From: Candidatus Saccharimonadota bacterium
GTDB lineage: Bacteria; Patescibacteriota; Saccharimonadia; Saccharimonadales; Saccharimonadaceae
Assembly: GCA_017432365.1 (NCBI GenBank)
Contig: JAFRJG010000011.1
Span: 1-62,415, forward strand
Direction of reading: 5' to 3'
DNA length: 62,415 nt
The notes beneath the pieces are model-generated. The model searched no databases, had not been told where the DNA came from, and saw only the letters and a list, made by a program, of their open reading frames with translations. Shown here piece by piece: positions 33,743 to 41,444 of the stretch. A program made the translations under genes and the position numbers. Position 1 is the first letter of the stretch. Each line of letters opens with the position of its first letter.

Positions 33743-34324
33743 ATGGAACAGGTCTCAGTCGCTGAAACTAAAAAGCTTCTCGCTCTCGCCAAGTCCGCCC
33801 TTGACGCTCGCGTCGAGGGGGATTTTGTTGAATTTGGCTGTTATAAAGGGGAAACTTCCGTCCTCCTCGGGAAACTCCTCAAATCTTCTGAAAAATCTCT
33901 CTATCTCTACGACTCCTTCGAAGGCCTCCCCGAGAAAACGCCCGAAGATTTCTCGCCCGCCGGAGCAAACTTCAAACAAGGCGAACTTCTCGTCACGAAG
34001 CGCGAAGTTCTCGAAAAGCTTCGTCACGCCGGTCTCGACCTCCGTAAAATAAAAATTAAAAAGGCGTTTTTCGAACACCTCAACCCTACGACCGACCTCC
34101 CCAGAACTATCGCCTTCGCCTTCCTCGACGGCGACCTCTATGCCTCGATAAACACCTCGCTCGCTCTCGTCGTCCCGAAACTCGCCGCACAGGGAATTAT
34201 CGTTGTTCATGATTATAATAACCCCGAGCTTCCCGGCGCCTCTCGCGCGGTTGACGAGTTCCTCGCCCAAAACCCAGCTTTTTCTCTCCACATTTATCAT
34301 ACTCTTGCTATAATTACCTCATGA
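33743..34324 (+). CDS. TylF-like SAM-dependent O-methyltransferase
   Basis: A 193-residue class I methyltransferase of the TylF/macrocin O-methyltransferase family. GDFVEFGCYKGETS is the SAM-binding loop, YLYDSFEGLPE the acidic loop that follows, and FAFLDGDLYASINTSLAL plus IIVVHDYNN carry the metal-coordinating Asp and Asn residues. It probably methylates a sugar of the surface glycan. The stop overlaps the start of the cardiolipin synthase gene (ATGA). Confidence 0.85.
   Translation: MEQVSVAETKKLLALAKSALDARVEGDFVEFGCYKGETSVLLGKLLKSSEKSLYLYDSFEGLPEKTPEDFSPAGANFKQGELLVTKREVLEKLRHAGLDLRKIKIKKAFFEHLNPTTDLPRTIAFAFLDGDLYASINTSLALVVPKLAAQGIIVVHDYNNPELPGASRAVDEFLAQNPAFSLHIYHTLAIITS
34309..34314 (+). 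promoter_or_regulatory. -10 box of cardiolipin synthase gene
   Basis: TATAAT inside the end of the upstream gene, exactly 6 nt before the ATG at 34321. Confidence 0.6.
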
Positions 34325-35841
34325 AACGCTTATTGCGGAAACTCGGCGTTGTCTTAATTATGCTTTTGCTTGAGGGCGCCGTTCTCTTTACGCTTTCTCG
34401 CCTCGTTTCTCCCGTCGCCGCCGTCCTCGAAGTTGCCGTCTCCCTCGTTGCCGTCTTCTTCGTTATCACGATTATCGACGCCCACGGCGAAACCGCTTAC
34501 GAAACTCTCTGGATTCTGCTGATTCTCATTTTTCCGCTCCCGGGCTTAACTCTCTATTGGCTCTTTTCAAAAAAGTCCATTTTAAACCCCCTTGGCTCCA
34601 TGCTCGACCATTCTCGAAAAAAAATGCCCTATATTCTCGATAACCGGTTCGAACGCTATACAGACCTCGAAAAACATAACCTCCGTCTCGCGGAAACTTT
34701 CCGTTATATCGAAGATAAAACCGGCTTCCCGACTCTCCCGGTCGAGTCCGCCGAATTTTTCCCGCTCGGCGAAAAGATGTATGAAAAAATGCTCGACGAC
34801 CTTAAATCCGCTCAGGATTATATCTTCGTCGAATATTTTATTCTTAATCACGGCGCCATGCTCGATTCTATGCTCGCTATCATGGAAGAAAAAGCCCAAG
34901 CGGGCGTTGATGTCCGGATTCTTTATGACGACTTCGGCTCTCTCTCGACTTTCTCCGCGGAAGACGCCAGTGCCCTCCGGAAAAAAGGTATCAAATGCTT
35001 CGCGTTTAATCCCCTCCTCTTAGTTCGTGGCACTGTGAACAACCGTGACCACCGCAAAATCCTCATTATCGACGGTCAAGTTGCCTACTCCGGCGGGATT
35101 AATCTCGCCGACGAATACATTAATCGCAAAATGCGGTTTAATTACTGGAAGGACATCGGCTTCCGCCTCTCTGGCGCCCCCGTGAAAAACTACGTTAAAA
35201 TGTTCATCGAGTTCTGGAACGCCTATACCCCGGTTCAGGTTCGTCTTTCTCCCGACCGTTTCCTTCCTCCGACTCGCGACGTGGCTCCCGTCAACAACGG
35301 CTACGTCCTCTCTTATTACGACTCCCCCTTTACCGAAGATGCCGTCTCAAACAGCCTCTATATCGAACTCTTATCTCAAGCCACTAAATACGCCTACTTC
35401 TATACTCCTTATCTCATGTTTGGTGATTCACTCCTCTCTGCGTTCTCTCGCGCCGCCGAACGTGGCGTCGATGTGAAGATTTTTATGCCCGGTATCCCCG
35501 ATAAGAAGCTCGTCTATCGCATGAGTCGCAGTTTTTACCCCGCCTTACTCAAGGCTGGCGTCAAGATTTACGAATACACCCCCGGCTTTCTCCACGCCAA
35601 GGCTTCGGTTGTCGACGGAAAAATCGCTACTATCGGTTCCGTCAACCTCGATTACCGCTCCCTTTTCCTTCATTTCGAGAACAACTCGCTTTTCTATAAA
35701 ACCCCACTCATCAAGGACCTCGTTAAAGACTTCAAGGCTACCGAAAAACTCTCTCTCGAGCGCACCGAACAAAACCTCAAGTTCTCTCGCCCCGGTAAAC
35801 TCCTTAACATCCTCCTCCGTCTCCTCTCCCCACTCTGTTAA
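34321..35841 (+). CDS. cls: Cardiolipin synthase (phospholipase D family)
   Basis: A 506-residue phospholipid-synthesising enzyme. Two N-terminal membrane helices (about 10-55 and 60-85), then two HKD motifs: NNRDHRKILIIDG at about 240 and GFLHAKASVVDGK at about 425. It condenses two phosphatidylglycerol molecules, or PG with another lipid, into cardiolipin. Length matches the family (about 480-510). The methyltransferase upstream overlaps its start. Confidence 0.93.
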   Translation: MKRLLRKLGVVLIMLLLEGAVLFTLSRLVSPVAAVLEVAVSLVAVFFVITIIDAHGETAYETLWILLILIFPLPGLTLYWLFSKKSILNPLGSMLDHSRKKMPYILDNRFERYTDLEKHNLRLAETFRYIEDKTGFPTLPVESAEFFPLGEKMYEKMLDDLKSAQDYIFVEYFILNHGAMLDSMLAIMEEKAQAGVDVRILYDDFGSLSTFSAEDASALRKKGIKCFAFNPLLLVRGTVNNRDHRKILIIDGQVAYSGGINLADEYINRKMRFNYWKDIGFRLSGAPVKNYVKMFIEFWNAYTPVQVRLSPDRFLPPTRDVAPVNNGYVLSYYDSPFTEDAVSNSLYIELLSQATKYAYFYTPYLMFGDSLLSAFSRAAERGVDVKIFMPGIPDKKLVYRMSRSFYPALLKAGVKIYEYTPGFLHAKASVVDGKIATIGSVNLDYRSLFLHFENNSLFYKTPLIKDLVKDFKATEKLSLERTEQNLKFSRPGKLLNILLRLLSPLC

Positions 35842-35860
35842 GCTTTTTGCTTGAATCTGT

Positions 35861-35866
35861 TATAAT
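35861..35866 (+). promoter_or_regulatory. -10 box of tdk
   Basis: TATAAT ends exactly 6 nt before the ATG at 35873. Confidence 0.65.
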
Positions 35867-35872
35867 TTTCTC

Positions 35873-36469
35873 ATGTCCGAACTCTACTTCCGTTACGGCG
35901 CCATGGGCTGCGGAAAAACCATGCAGCTGCTTCAAGTCGCCTTTAACTATGAAGAACGTGGTCATAAAGTCTGCGTCTTAAAACCGAAAACCGACACTAA
36001 AAACGGCAATAAACTCTTGACCCGCATCGGTCCTGAACGCCCGACCGACTTCGTCGCGGATAAATCCGCTAACTTATTCGAGATTATTAAATCCTCTTAC
36101 CCCGATATTGCTTGCGTTCTCGTTGACGAAGCTCAATTTTTAACCGAAAAACAGGTTGATGAACTTATGGATGTCGCTGTCCTCCTCGACATTCCCGTTA
36201 TCTGTTACGGACTCCGCTTAAACTTTCGTCGTGAAGCTGGTGGTTTCGAAGGCGCTACTCGCCTTCTCCAGCTTGCTCACCGTCTTGAAGAATTAAAAAC
36301 TATCTGTGACTGTGGCAGAAAAGCGACTTTGAACTGTCGTTTTCTCGACGGTCAACTCGTTACGTCCGGTCCCGACATCCTCATTGACGACGGAAAAACC
36401 GCTATCGAATACCGCGCTCTCTGTAACCACTGCTTCTCCCGCCTTAAACCAAAAAATGACCCGAAATAG
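35873..36469 (+). CDS. tdk: Thymidine kinase (type II)
   Basis: A 198-residue salvage enzyme phosphorylating thymidine with ATP. P-loop GAMGCGKTMQL (8-18), VDEAQFL with the catalytic Glu, YGLRLNFRREAGGF, and a Zn site (ICDCGRKATLNCRF and CNHCF). Presence fits an organism that scavenges nucleosides. The last codons overlap a hairpin that acts as terminator for the minus-strand tRNA downstream. Confidence 0.95.
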   Translation: MSELYFRYGAMGCGKTMQLLQVAFNYEERGHKVCVLKPKTDTKNGNKLLTRIGPERPTDFVADKSANLFEIIKSSYPDIACVLVDEAQFLTEKQVDELMDVAVLLDIPVICYGLRLNFRREAGGFEGATRLLQLAHRLEELKTICDCGRKATLNCRFLDGQLVTSGPDILIDDGKTAIEYRALCNHCFSRLKPKNDPK

Positions 36470-36475
36470 GTCATT
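36451..36475 (-). terminator. Terminator of tRNA-Pro(CGG), inside the tdk end
   Basis: AATGACC (36455-36461) pairs with GGTCATT (36469-36475); on the minus strand the stem is followed by TTTTTT. It covers the tdk stop codon. Confidence 0.75.
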
Positions 36476-36480
36476 CAACC

Positions 36481-36556
36481 TGGTCTGGGTGATCGGACTT
36501 GAACCGACGACCTCAGCGTCCCGAACGCTGCGCGCTACCAACTGCGCCACACCCAG
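36481..36556 (-). tRNA. tRNA-Pro (CGG)
   Basis: Acceptor CTGGGTG / CACCCAG, anticodon loop TTCGGGA giving CGG, T-arm GTCGG TTCAAGT CCGAT and an encoded CCA. Confidence 0.94.
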
Positions 36557-36614
36557 CCACATCGCTATTCTACCAGATTTCTTCAATTCTGTCGACAACC
36601 AACAGGGAACGTGA

Positions 36615-36620
36615 TAAACT
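36615..36620 (+). promoter_or_regulatory. -10 box upstream of 36629
   Basis: TAAACT ends 8 nt before the ATG. Confidence 0.4.
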
Positions 36621-36628
36621 AAAGCTAT

Positions 36629-37177
36629 ATGAAACGTTTATTCCCGACCATTCTCGCTCTCGGCGTCGTTCTCTTCGCCCTTCCGTATCTCTCGAGCGGC
36701 GTCTCGGTCTTCATGGGCAAATGGGCGTATGATTGGGGTCTCCCCGTCCCCGCTCTGAAACTGATTCTCCTCGCTGTCTCGGCGGTTATCCTCGCCCTTA
36801 TCTTTAACCTCATCAAAAAGGCGGTCATTATCACCGTCATCGCCGCTCTCGTCCTCGTCGGCTTAAACGCTCTCGGTCTCTATAATATGAAAACCGACCC
36901 GAAAGAACTGATTGGCCAAATCTCCACGCTCGCCTCCGACAACTCAGAAACTATCGTTACCGCAACTAAAGACCTCTTCTATCAAGCCACTGCCTACGCA
37001 ACCGCCGTGAATCCCGTCCAGACCGTCATGGACTTCGCGAGTGGCGAGGAAGCGTTCTGGTATCTCACGAAGAAATCCGAATCTCTCGACCTGTCCCTCG
37101 ACATTTTCAAGGGATACCGTGTTGCTGACGAAAAAACCGTTGGCGAGTTCACAGCTTATCGCCTGATTAAAGAATAG
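36629..37177 (+). CDS. Membrane protein of unknown function
   Basis: A 182-residue protein with an N-terminal hydrophobic segment (4-30) and two membrane helices (about 42-80). The C-terminal 100 residues are soluble with two amphipathic helices. No family is recognised. It lies between tRNA genes and precedes the tRNA-Pro/tRNA-Arg pair. Confidence 0.62.
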   Translation: MKRLFPTILALGVVLFALPYLSSGVSVFMGKWAYDWGLPVPALKLILLAVSAVILALIFNLIKKAVIITVIAALVLVGLNALGLYNMKTDPKELIGQISTLASDNSETIVTATKDLFYQATAYATAVNPVQTVMDFASGEEAFWYLTKKSESLDLSLDIFKGYRVADEKTVGEFTAYRLIKE

Positions 37178-37236
37178 CCCCGCTTCGCCTCGACCAGTGC
37201 CTCGAGGTATCGTAGCCAAAAACTCGGAAAATATGC

Positions 37237-37242
37237 TATAAT
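37237..37242 (+). promoter_or_regulatory. -10 box of tRNA-Pro/tRNA-Arg unit
   Basis: TATAAT 10 nt before the tRNA-Pro 5' end. Confidence 0.65.
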
Positions 37243-37252
37243 CTCTTCCAAT

Positions 37253-37328
37253 CGGGGTTTGGCGCAGTTGGTAGCGCGCGCGCTTTGGGAGCGCGAGGTC
37301 AGCAGTTCAAGTCTGCTAACCCCGACCA
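37253..37328 (+). tRNA. tRNA-Pro (TGG)
   Basis: Acceptor CGGGGTT / AACCCCG, anticodon loop TTTGGGA giving TGG, T-arm and encoded CCA. It is followed 8 bp later by tRNA-Arg. Confidence 0.95.
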
Positions 37329-37336
37329 AATAATTC

Positions 37337-37413
37337 GCACCCGTAGCTCAGCGGATTAGAGCACTTGTCTTCGGAACAAGGGGTCGTAGGTTCGAATCCT
37401 ATCGGGTGTACCA
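37337..37413 (+). tRNA. tRNA-Arg (TCG), insertion target
   Basis: Acceptor GCACCCG / CGGGTGT, anticodon loop CTTCGGA giving TCG, T-arm GTAGG TTCGAAT CCTAT and encoded CCA. The mobile element begins in its 3' end (GGTGTACCA, 37405-37413); the tRNA remains complete. The recombinase stop codon is at 37399-37401 on the other strand. Confidence 0.94.
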
Positions 37414-38997
37414 TTCTGAAATTAAGTCCTCTTTGAGGTCTTTTTTCATCTGTTGTAAGTCGGTTCGAGCCAAATTATACTTCTCTTTCAGTTCAGGATA
37501 AGTTTTTTCAATCGGTACAAGATACTTTATAGGGGTAAATTGTATGGTTCGACCCGAAAGTTTCAGATCTGCGCCCAGCCTTTTTATCACGGCTCTTTTC
37601 TTCTCCCAGTCATCGCTGTCAAAATCCTCTTTAGCATAACGAGCAAACATGAAAATGTCGGTTGCGGTCTCTCTCCAGTCATGCGCCACAGTCAAAACCT
37701 TGTCTCGCTCATGCTCTAATACTACAATGTCTTTTTCTAATGATTCTTGCTCGGACAAGAAAAAGGCATTGTCGGTAATTATTCCTCTATAAACCGACCG
37801 TCTTAAACCGTCTAACTCATTTTTCTTTTGGGCAATTAACCTGTTATATTTTGCAATTTCATCATTCTGCTTAGCTACTTCAATATCATCTTCCTCTGCT
37901 AAAGCTTCCACTGCAAGCCTGAAAAAGTCCTCATCTATGGTATATTTGCTCAGCTCGTCCTTAATTTGTTTTATTAGTTCTTCTTCTCTAATGTAAATGG
38001 AGCGGTTTTTACAACGCTCATGAGGGTTTTTATCGCAACAATGGCAGTATCGGTGCTCCCTGATAGTGCCGTCTTTTAGTTTCTTAAACTTTCTCTCTGT
38101 TACAATGGCATATCCACACTCTGTACAGGTTAACATCCCTCTTAATAAAAACTGATAGGGTTCTTTTTGAGGTCTGCTAGCGTGATGCGGTTTTAAGATT
38201 TCTTGCATATGCTCAAATTCATCTTCCGTAATCATAGCGGGGTGATTCCCATTATATATCGTTTTCGCCCACCTCAGTTTGCCCGCATAAAATGGATTGG
38301 TTAGGATACCACGTACAGCATTATGGCAGAGCGCGCCACCACCGCTACGCTTTTTAAGCGGCTTCCTTATTCTTAGCTCCTCGTCAGCAATTCTAGTGAG
38401 TTCCGCAACAGTATAAGTGCCAGTAAGGGCTTTTCGCCATAGCATCGAAACCTTATCCCATGTCGCAGGGTCTTTGATGATTTTCTTTTCAATACGATCA
38501 TTCAGATAACCGATAGGCGGACAGCCTGGAAAATCCCCCTTGTCTGCTTTTGAATACATGCCACGTTTAACTTTGGCTTTTAGCTCTTTCACAAATCTGC
38601 TGTTCATGCTATTCTCAATAGAGAAAAGCAACTCATCATTTTCGCGGTACCACTTCTCGTGTGTCCTGATGCCAGACAAGACCCCGCTATCAAGTAGCCA
38701 TTGTAAATCACCGCCGTCCTTTGCGTTACGTGATAACCGACTAGTATCCCATGTAAGAATAACGTTATACTTGCCGTCCGATACGTTTTTCATCATTTCG
38801 CCAAACTTAACCCTTACGTTTGGTTCTTTCGCGCTTTTAGCCTCCGATAATATCTCAACAATTTGCAGGCCCTCATCCTTTGCTATCTCTTTCATAATCC
38901 TGATTTGATCGTCAATAGACTGGACTTGTTTGTCCTCTGATTCGGTAGATTTACGTGCGTAAAGCACGGCTCGTTTGGCTTGGTTTTGCTTATTCAT
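37399..38997 (-). CDS. Large serine recombinase
   Basis: A 532-residue recombinase. The N-terminal resolvase domain has YARKS with the catalytic Ser17 and TWDTSRLSRN; a Recombinase domain (about 160-260) and a zinc ribbon (CTECGY then CHCC and CKNRS, about 300-340) follow, then coiled coil (about 370-430). This type integrates and excises DNA between short att sites. Its C-terminus is encoded by the tRNA-Arg 3' end and the TAG stop belongs to the tRNA. In the circular form the frame would continue for about 25 residues across the rebuilt site. tRNA insertion is more usual for tyrosine recombinases. Confidence 0.94.
   Translation of the reverse strand: MNKQNQAKRAVLYARKSTESEDKQVQSIDDQIRIMKEIAKDEGLQIVEILSEAKSAKEPNVRVKFGEMMKNVSDGKYNVILTWDTSRLSRNAKDGGDLQWLLDSGVLSGIRTHEKWYRENDELLFSIENSMNSRFVKELKAKVKRGMYSKADKGDFPGCPPIGYLNDRIEKKIIKDPATWDKVSMLWRKALTGTYTVAELTRIADEELRIRKPLKKRSGGGALCHNAVRGILTNPFYAGKLRWAKTIYNGNHPAMITEDEFEHMQEILKPHHASRPQKEPYQFLLRGMLTCTECGYAIVTERKFKKLKDGTIREHRYCHCCDKNPHERCKNRSIYIREEELIKQIKDELSKYTIDEDFFRLAVEALAEEDDIEVAKQNDEIAKYNRLIAQKKNELDGLRRSVYRGIITDNAFFLSEQESLEKDIVVLEHERDKVLTVAHDWRETATDIFMFARYAKEDFDSDDWEKKRAVIKRLGADLKLSGRTIQFTPIKYLVPIEKTYPELKEKYNLARTDLQQMKKDLKEDLISEWYTR
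37405..37413 (+). repeat. attL core direct repeat
   Basis: GGTGTACCA at the tRNA-Arg 3' end. The same nine bases recur at 43950-43958. Confidence 0.7.
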
Positions 38998-39000
38998 AAA

Positions 39001-39125
39001 ACTCCTTTTCTACCCAAAAAGGGTAGCCGATTGTTCCACATCCAGAGCGTAAAACCCTTTCTGCTTCGGCTACCCTACATCGGGCAGAAAGAAAACGGTT
39101 TTACGTTATATCTGAATATGGAACA
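39001..39125 (-). ncRNA. Pseudoknotted leader RNA A, upstream of recombinase
   Basis: Starts at TATAAT (39131-39136, minus). Predicted pairs: P1 of 15 bp (39111-39125 with 39032-39046, two G-U), P2 of 9 bp (39097-39105 with 39048-39056), P3 of 7 bp (39084-39090 with 39058-39064). The P3 loop holds GGGTAGCCGA (39066-39075), complementary over 10 nt to TCGGCTACCC (39021-39030) outside P1, a pseudoknot. The latter can instead form a hairpin (39010-39026) touching the Shine-Dalgarno AAAAGGAG (39002-39009). Not matched to a known RNA family by eye. Confidence 0.7.
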
Positions 39126-39130
39126 TCTTA

Positions 39131-39136
39131 ATTATA
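39131..39136 (-). promoter_or_regulatory. -10 box of recombinase transcript
   Basis: TATAAT (minus), about 6 nt before the predicted 5' end of leader A. Confidence 0.6.
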
Positions 39137-39142
39137 TCACAT

Positions 39143-41092
39143 TTAATCTGTTTCTTCCATACCGTCCTCTTCGTCATCGAAGAAAACGAGCGGAATGATT
39201 AGCTTCTGACGCTTGTCGTTTTCGTCCTTGTCGCAACTAACTAACGCAGCGGTTTCTAACGCCGGAATGTACTGTTTGCGGAGATTTTCTACATTTGGAT
39301 AACTCCCAGTTTGGTTATAGTATTCCTTGCATATTTCGCTGTATGTAATACCTTTCCTCTGAATACCACTTCTGCTATTAGCGCGATAAACAGCTAAAAT
39401 GATATTAATATAAAAGCTGAATACCTGTGGCGAAACACCATAAGCCATACTCTTATTAAGAGGAGTCCAAAGTTTCATGGCTTCGTCAACGTCTTTGTTG
39501 GTGGCAATTATTTTGCCATCGATCATTCTAAAAGGCGCATTTAGTAACGCCATCGCTTTTACTAAAGAGATGAAGTGTGAGATTTCGCGTTGCGTTTTAG
39601 GCAACAAGGCTTTTCTCCCATCCATAAACTTGCGTTTTAGATAATCGCTGTTATCAATATCAATGGTATCAACTTTTAACCCCTTAATATGTAGCACTCG
39701 TTCCTTTAGTCGTTTACGTTCCTCATTACCCTCTATTAGAGCATTGTAGGCGTTTTTATGGCTATTCCTGGCAATACTAGTATCAACACCCGCCTTAACT
39801 TTCTCCTGTGTGCTTTCAGGGCTTAAAATTAGGCACCGCGTCTGTTCCTGCTCGTCAATCCGCATATTTGCAGAGCAGAAGAAAGTGGATGGAAACCCCA
39901 GTATATACCCTTCCATTGCCGTGTTTTTACCATTCTTGCCTTTATTAGTAATAGCAAAAGGGGTGCGCTTGTTATCGTGAGACAAGAGGGCTCGCAGATT
40001 TTCTTGCAATTGCGTATCTGGCTGCTCAGTGAAAACTAATATGCGACGCTCCAGATTAATGAAAGGTTGCCCTGTTTTACGATCCGTCTCTTGCAGGCTT
40101 TGGCTATAATAAAAAGCCGTAGGTGTAGTTTTGCCATAAACTTTTACATCTTGGGGCGGGAAATACTTACTAACTTCGCTACAGATATATGTCTTTCCAG
40201 TAGAACTACTAGCGTTAAACATAACGTTTTGTTGGTCTGATTCGGTGTACGCTAAAAGCATAACTAAAAATGTTACTACTTTGCTTACAAAGTCGTATTT
40301 AATCGTTAGGTCAAGCACATCCGCAATATCTTCAACTGTCATTTCCTTAAATCGAGATGCATTGAAAGGCTTCGTTCCGCCGTAAAACTCAGCATACTTC
40401 GACAGGAGCTCATCGGCTGTACCTAATTCCTCGGCAAAATAGTCCGTGAGACTTGAACAGGGCAGTGAGATTTTGTAAACAGATGCCATCGGGACTTGCT
40501 TCGTTAAGCGTTGGACAAGTTCCTCCATAATCTTATCGTCATTTATACATAAGTAAATGTTGCGCATATTTTTTAACGAACCAATCCACTCATTCCTAAG
40601 TTCAGCTCCACCACCAGTGACCACTGGCATTTTGACCCCCTCTTGGATAGCAATAATGCGATCCAGTTCGTCATCGCAAATCAGAACGTCGCTTGAAGTA
40701 CTTTTAATGAGTAAATCTTCGCCAACGAGCAACGGGTCTGCATCGATTGGATAAATCATATATTTCGAAATTGGCTCTCCGCCCAGCATCTCCGCCCCAA
40801 CCTCACTTCTGTCGTCAGCTGGCGTTCTGAGGAGTTTTATATAAGCCACCTTGCCATCTCTATCGAAGACTGGTATACTGAATCTATAGTGTTCGTCAAA
40901 TTTTGCTAAACCTAGCATAAATCTGTCGATACTACTATTACTAATACCACGTCCGTTGAAATAATCACGGACGTCTTTGCTTTCTCGCGCGTCTCTATGA
41001 GCCTTGCGTACTAGCGTTTCTAGCGACACTCCACTTTTCATCTTGGTGGGTTTTTGTCCCTCATTTGTTTTTGTTAAATTATTAATCTTCAT
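39143..41092 (-). CDS. Primase-helicase-like replication protein
   Basis: A 649-residue protein. Residues 40-70 (YFNGRGISNSSIDRFMLGLA) resemble the DnaG-type N-terminal segment, and residues 137-155 resemble a degenerate TOPRIM motif. The C-terminal half is a P-loop ATPase: FNASSSTGKTYI (Walker A about 293-301) and RRILVFTEQPD (Walker B-like). Arrangement suggests initiation and unwinding at the element's own origin, so the element can probably replicate when excised. It starts 4 nt after the stop of the 47-residue gene. Codon use (ATA, TTA, AGT) is unlike the host. Confidence 0.72.
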   Translation of the reverse strand: MKINNLTKTNEGQKPTKMKSGVSLETLVRKAHRDARESKDVRDYFNGRGISNSSIDRFMLGLAKFDEHYRFSIPVFDRDGKVAYIKLLRTPADDRSEVGAEMLGGEPISKYMIYPIDADPLLVGEDLLIKSTSSDVLICDDELDRIIAIQEGVKMPVVTGGGAELRNEWIGSLKNMRNIYLCINDDKIMEELVQRLTKQVPMASVYKISLPCSSLTDYFAEELGTADELLSKYAEFYGGTKPFNASRFKEMTVEDIADVLDLTIKYDFVSKVVTFLVMLLAYTESDQQNVMFNASSSTGKTYICSEVSKYFPPQDVKVYGKTTPTAFYYSQSLQETDRKTGQPFINLERRILVFTEQPDTQLQENLRALLSHDNKRTPFAITNKGKNGKNTAMEGYILGFPSTFFCSANMRIDEQEQTRCLILSPESTQEKVKAGVDTSIARNSHKNAYNALIEGNEERKRLKERVLHIKGLKVDTIDIDNSDYLKRKFMDGRKALLPKTQREISHFISLVKAMALLNAPFRMIDGKIIATNKDVDEAMKLWTPLNKSMAYGVSPQVFSFYINIILAVYRANSRSGIQRKGITYSEICKEYYNQTGSYPNVENLRKQYIPALETAALVSCDKDENDKRQKLIIPLVFFDDEEDGMEETD

Positions 41093-41096
41093 GGCA

Positions 41097-41240
41097 TTAT
41101 TTCCTTTTCTGCATAATTATTTTTACTAACTCTGCCAGATCCGATAAGTCTTGTCTGGCTTTTTCGGCTGATATATTCTCGCCGAATTTACGCTCGTACG
41201 TCTCTTGGAAAGCACGCACAAGCTTTTCTGACACCTGCAT
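41097..41240 (-). CDS. 47-residue protein of the mobile element
   Basis: ATG at 41240 preceded by AGGAG at a spacing of 9 nt; an in-frame ATG lies three codons upstream but overlaps the Shine-Dalgarno spacing. The product (MQVSEKLVRAFQETYERKFG, then a helix ending LAELVKIIMQKRK) is small and helical. It ends just before the primase-helicase start and is probably translated with it. It may be a regulator or replication partner. No family is recognised. Confidence 0.6.
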   Translation of the reverse strand: MQVSEKLVRAFQETYERKFGENISAEKARQDLSDLAELVKIIMQKRK

Positions 41241-41269
41241 CGTATGCATCTCCTATTAACGTACTTGGA

Positions 41270-41308
41270 GGGTTACTCAATTGGGATAGCTATTAAATTA
41301 AGTAACCC
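41270..41308 (-). promoter_or_regulatory. Inverted repeat upstream of the 47-residue gene
   Basis: GGGTTACT (41270-41277) and AGTAACCC (41301-41308) form an 8-bp stem with a 23-nt loop; about 20-30 nt before the AGGAG. It may be a leader hairpin or an operator. Confidence 0.4.
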
Positions 41309-41376
41309 TGCCAGCCATCCTACCCCCAGCTTAGCAAACAAATGTACTCCTGGAAATTAAAGCCGAAGACGTATCG

Positions 41377-41410
41377 AAAAAAATATTGCCACAATAGGGA
41401 GTGTGGCAAT
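41377..41410 (-). terminator. Intrinsic terminator of 41445-42245
   Basis: Stem ATTGCCACA / TGTGGCAAT (41385-41393, 41402-41410); on the minus strand it runs into ATTTTTTT. Confidence 0.85.
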
Positions 41411-41414
41411 AGGG

Positions 41415-41443
41415 TGTCGAAGTGTTGTCGAAGCAATGTCGAA
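41415..41443 (+). repeat. Three iteron-like TGTCGAA repeats
   Basis: TGTCGAA at 41415-41421, 41426-41432 and 41437-41443, starts exactly 11 bp apart, about one helical turn. They lie between a gene end and its terminator, close to the replication protein. They could be binding sites for a replication initiator or repressor. Confidence 0.5.
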
Positions 41444-41444
41444 A

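Noticed and set aside
39105-39124. Leader peptides (MFHIQI and MSIFISCRKVHR) at the 5' ends of leaders A and B
   Set aside because: The ATGs fall within stem P1 in both leaders and the peptides are unrelated; conserved pairing explains the sequence better.
41415-41443. CRISPR-like repeats
   Set aside because: Only three 7-bp units with 4-bp gaps; no spacers and no cas genes. No CRISPR array was seen anywhere in the window.
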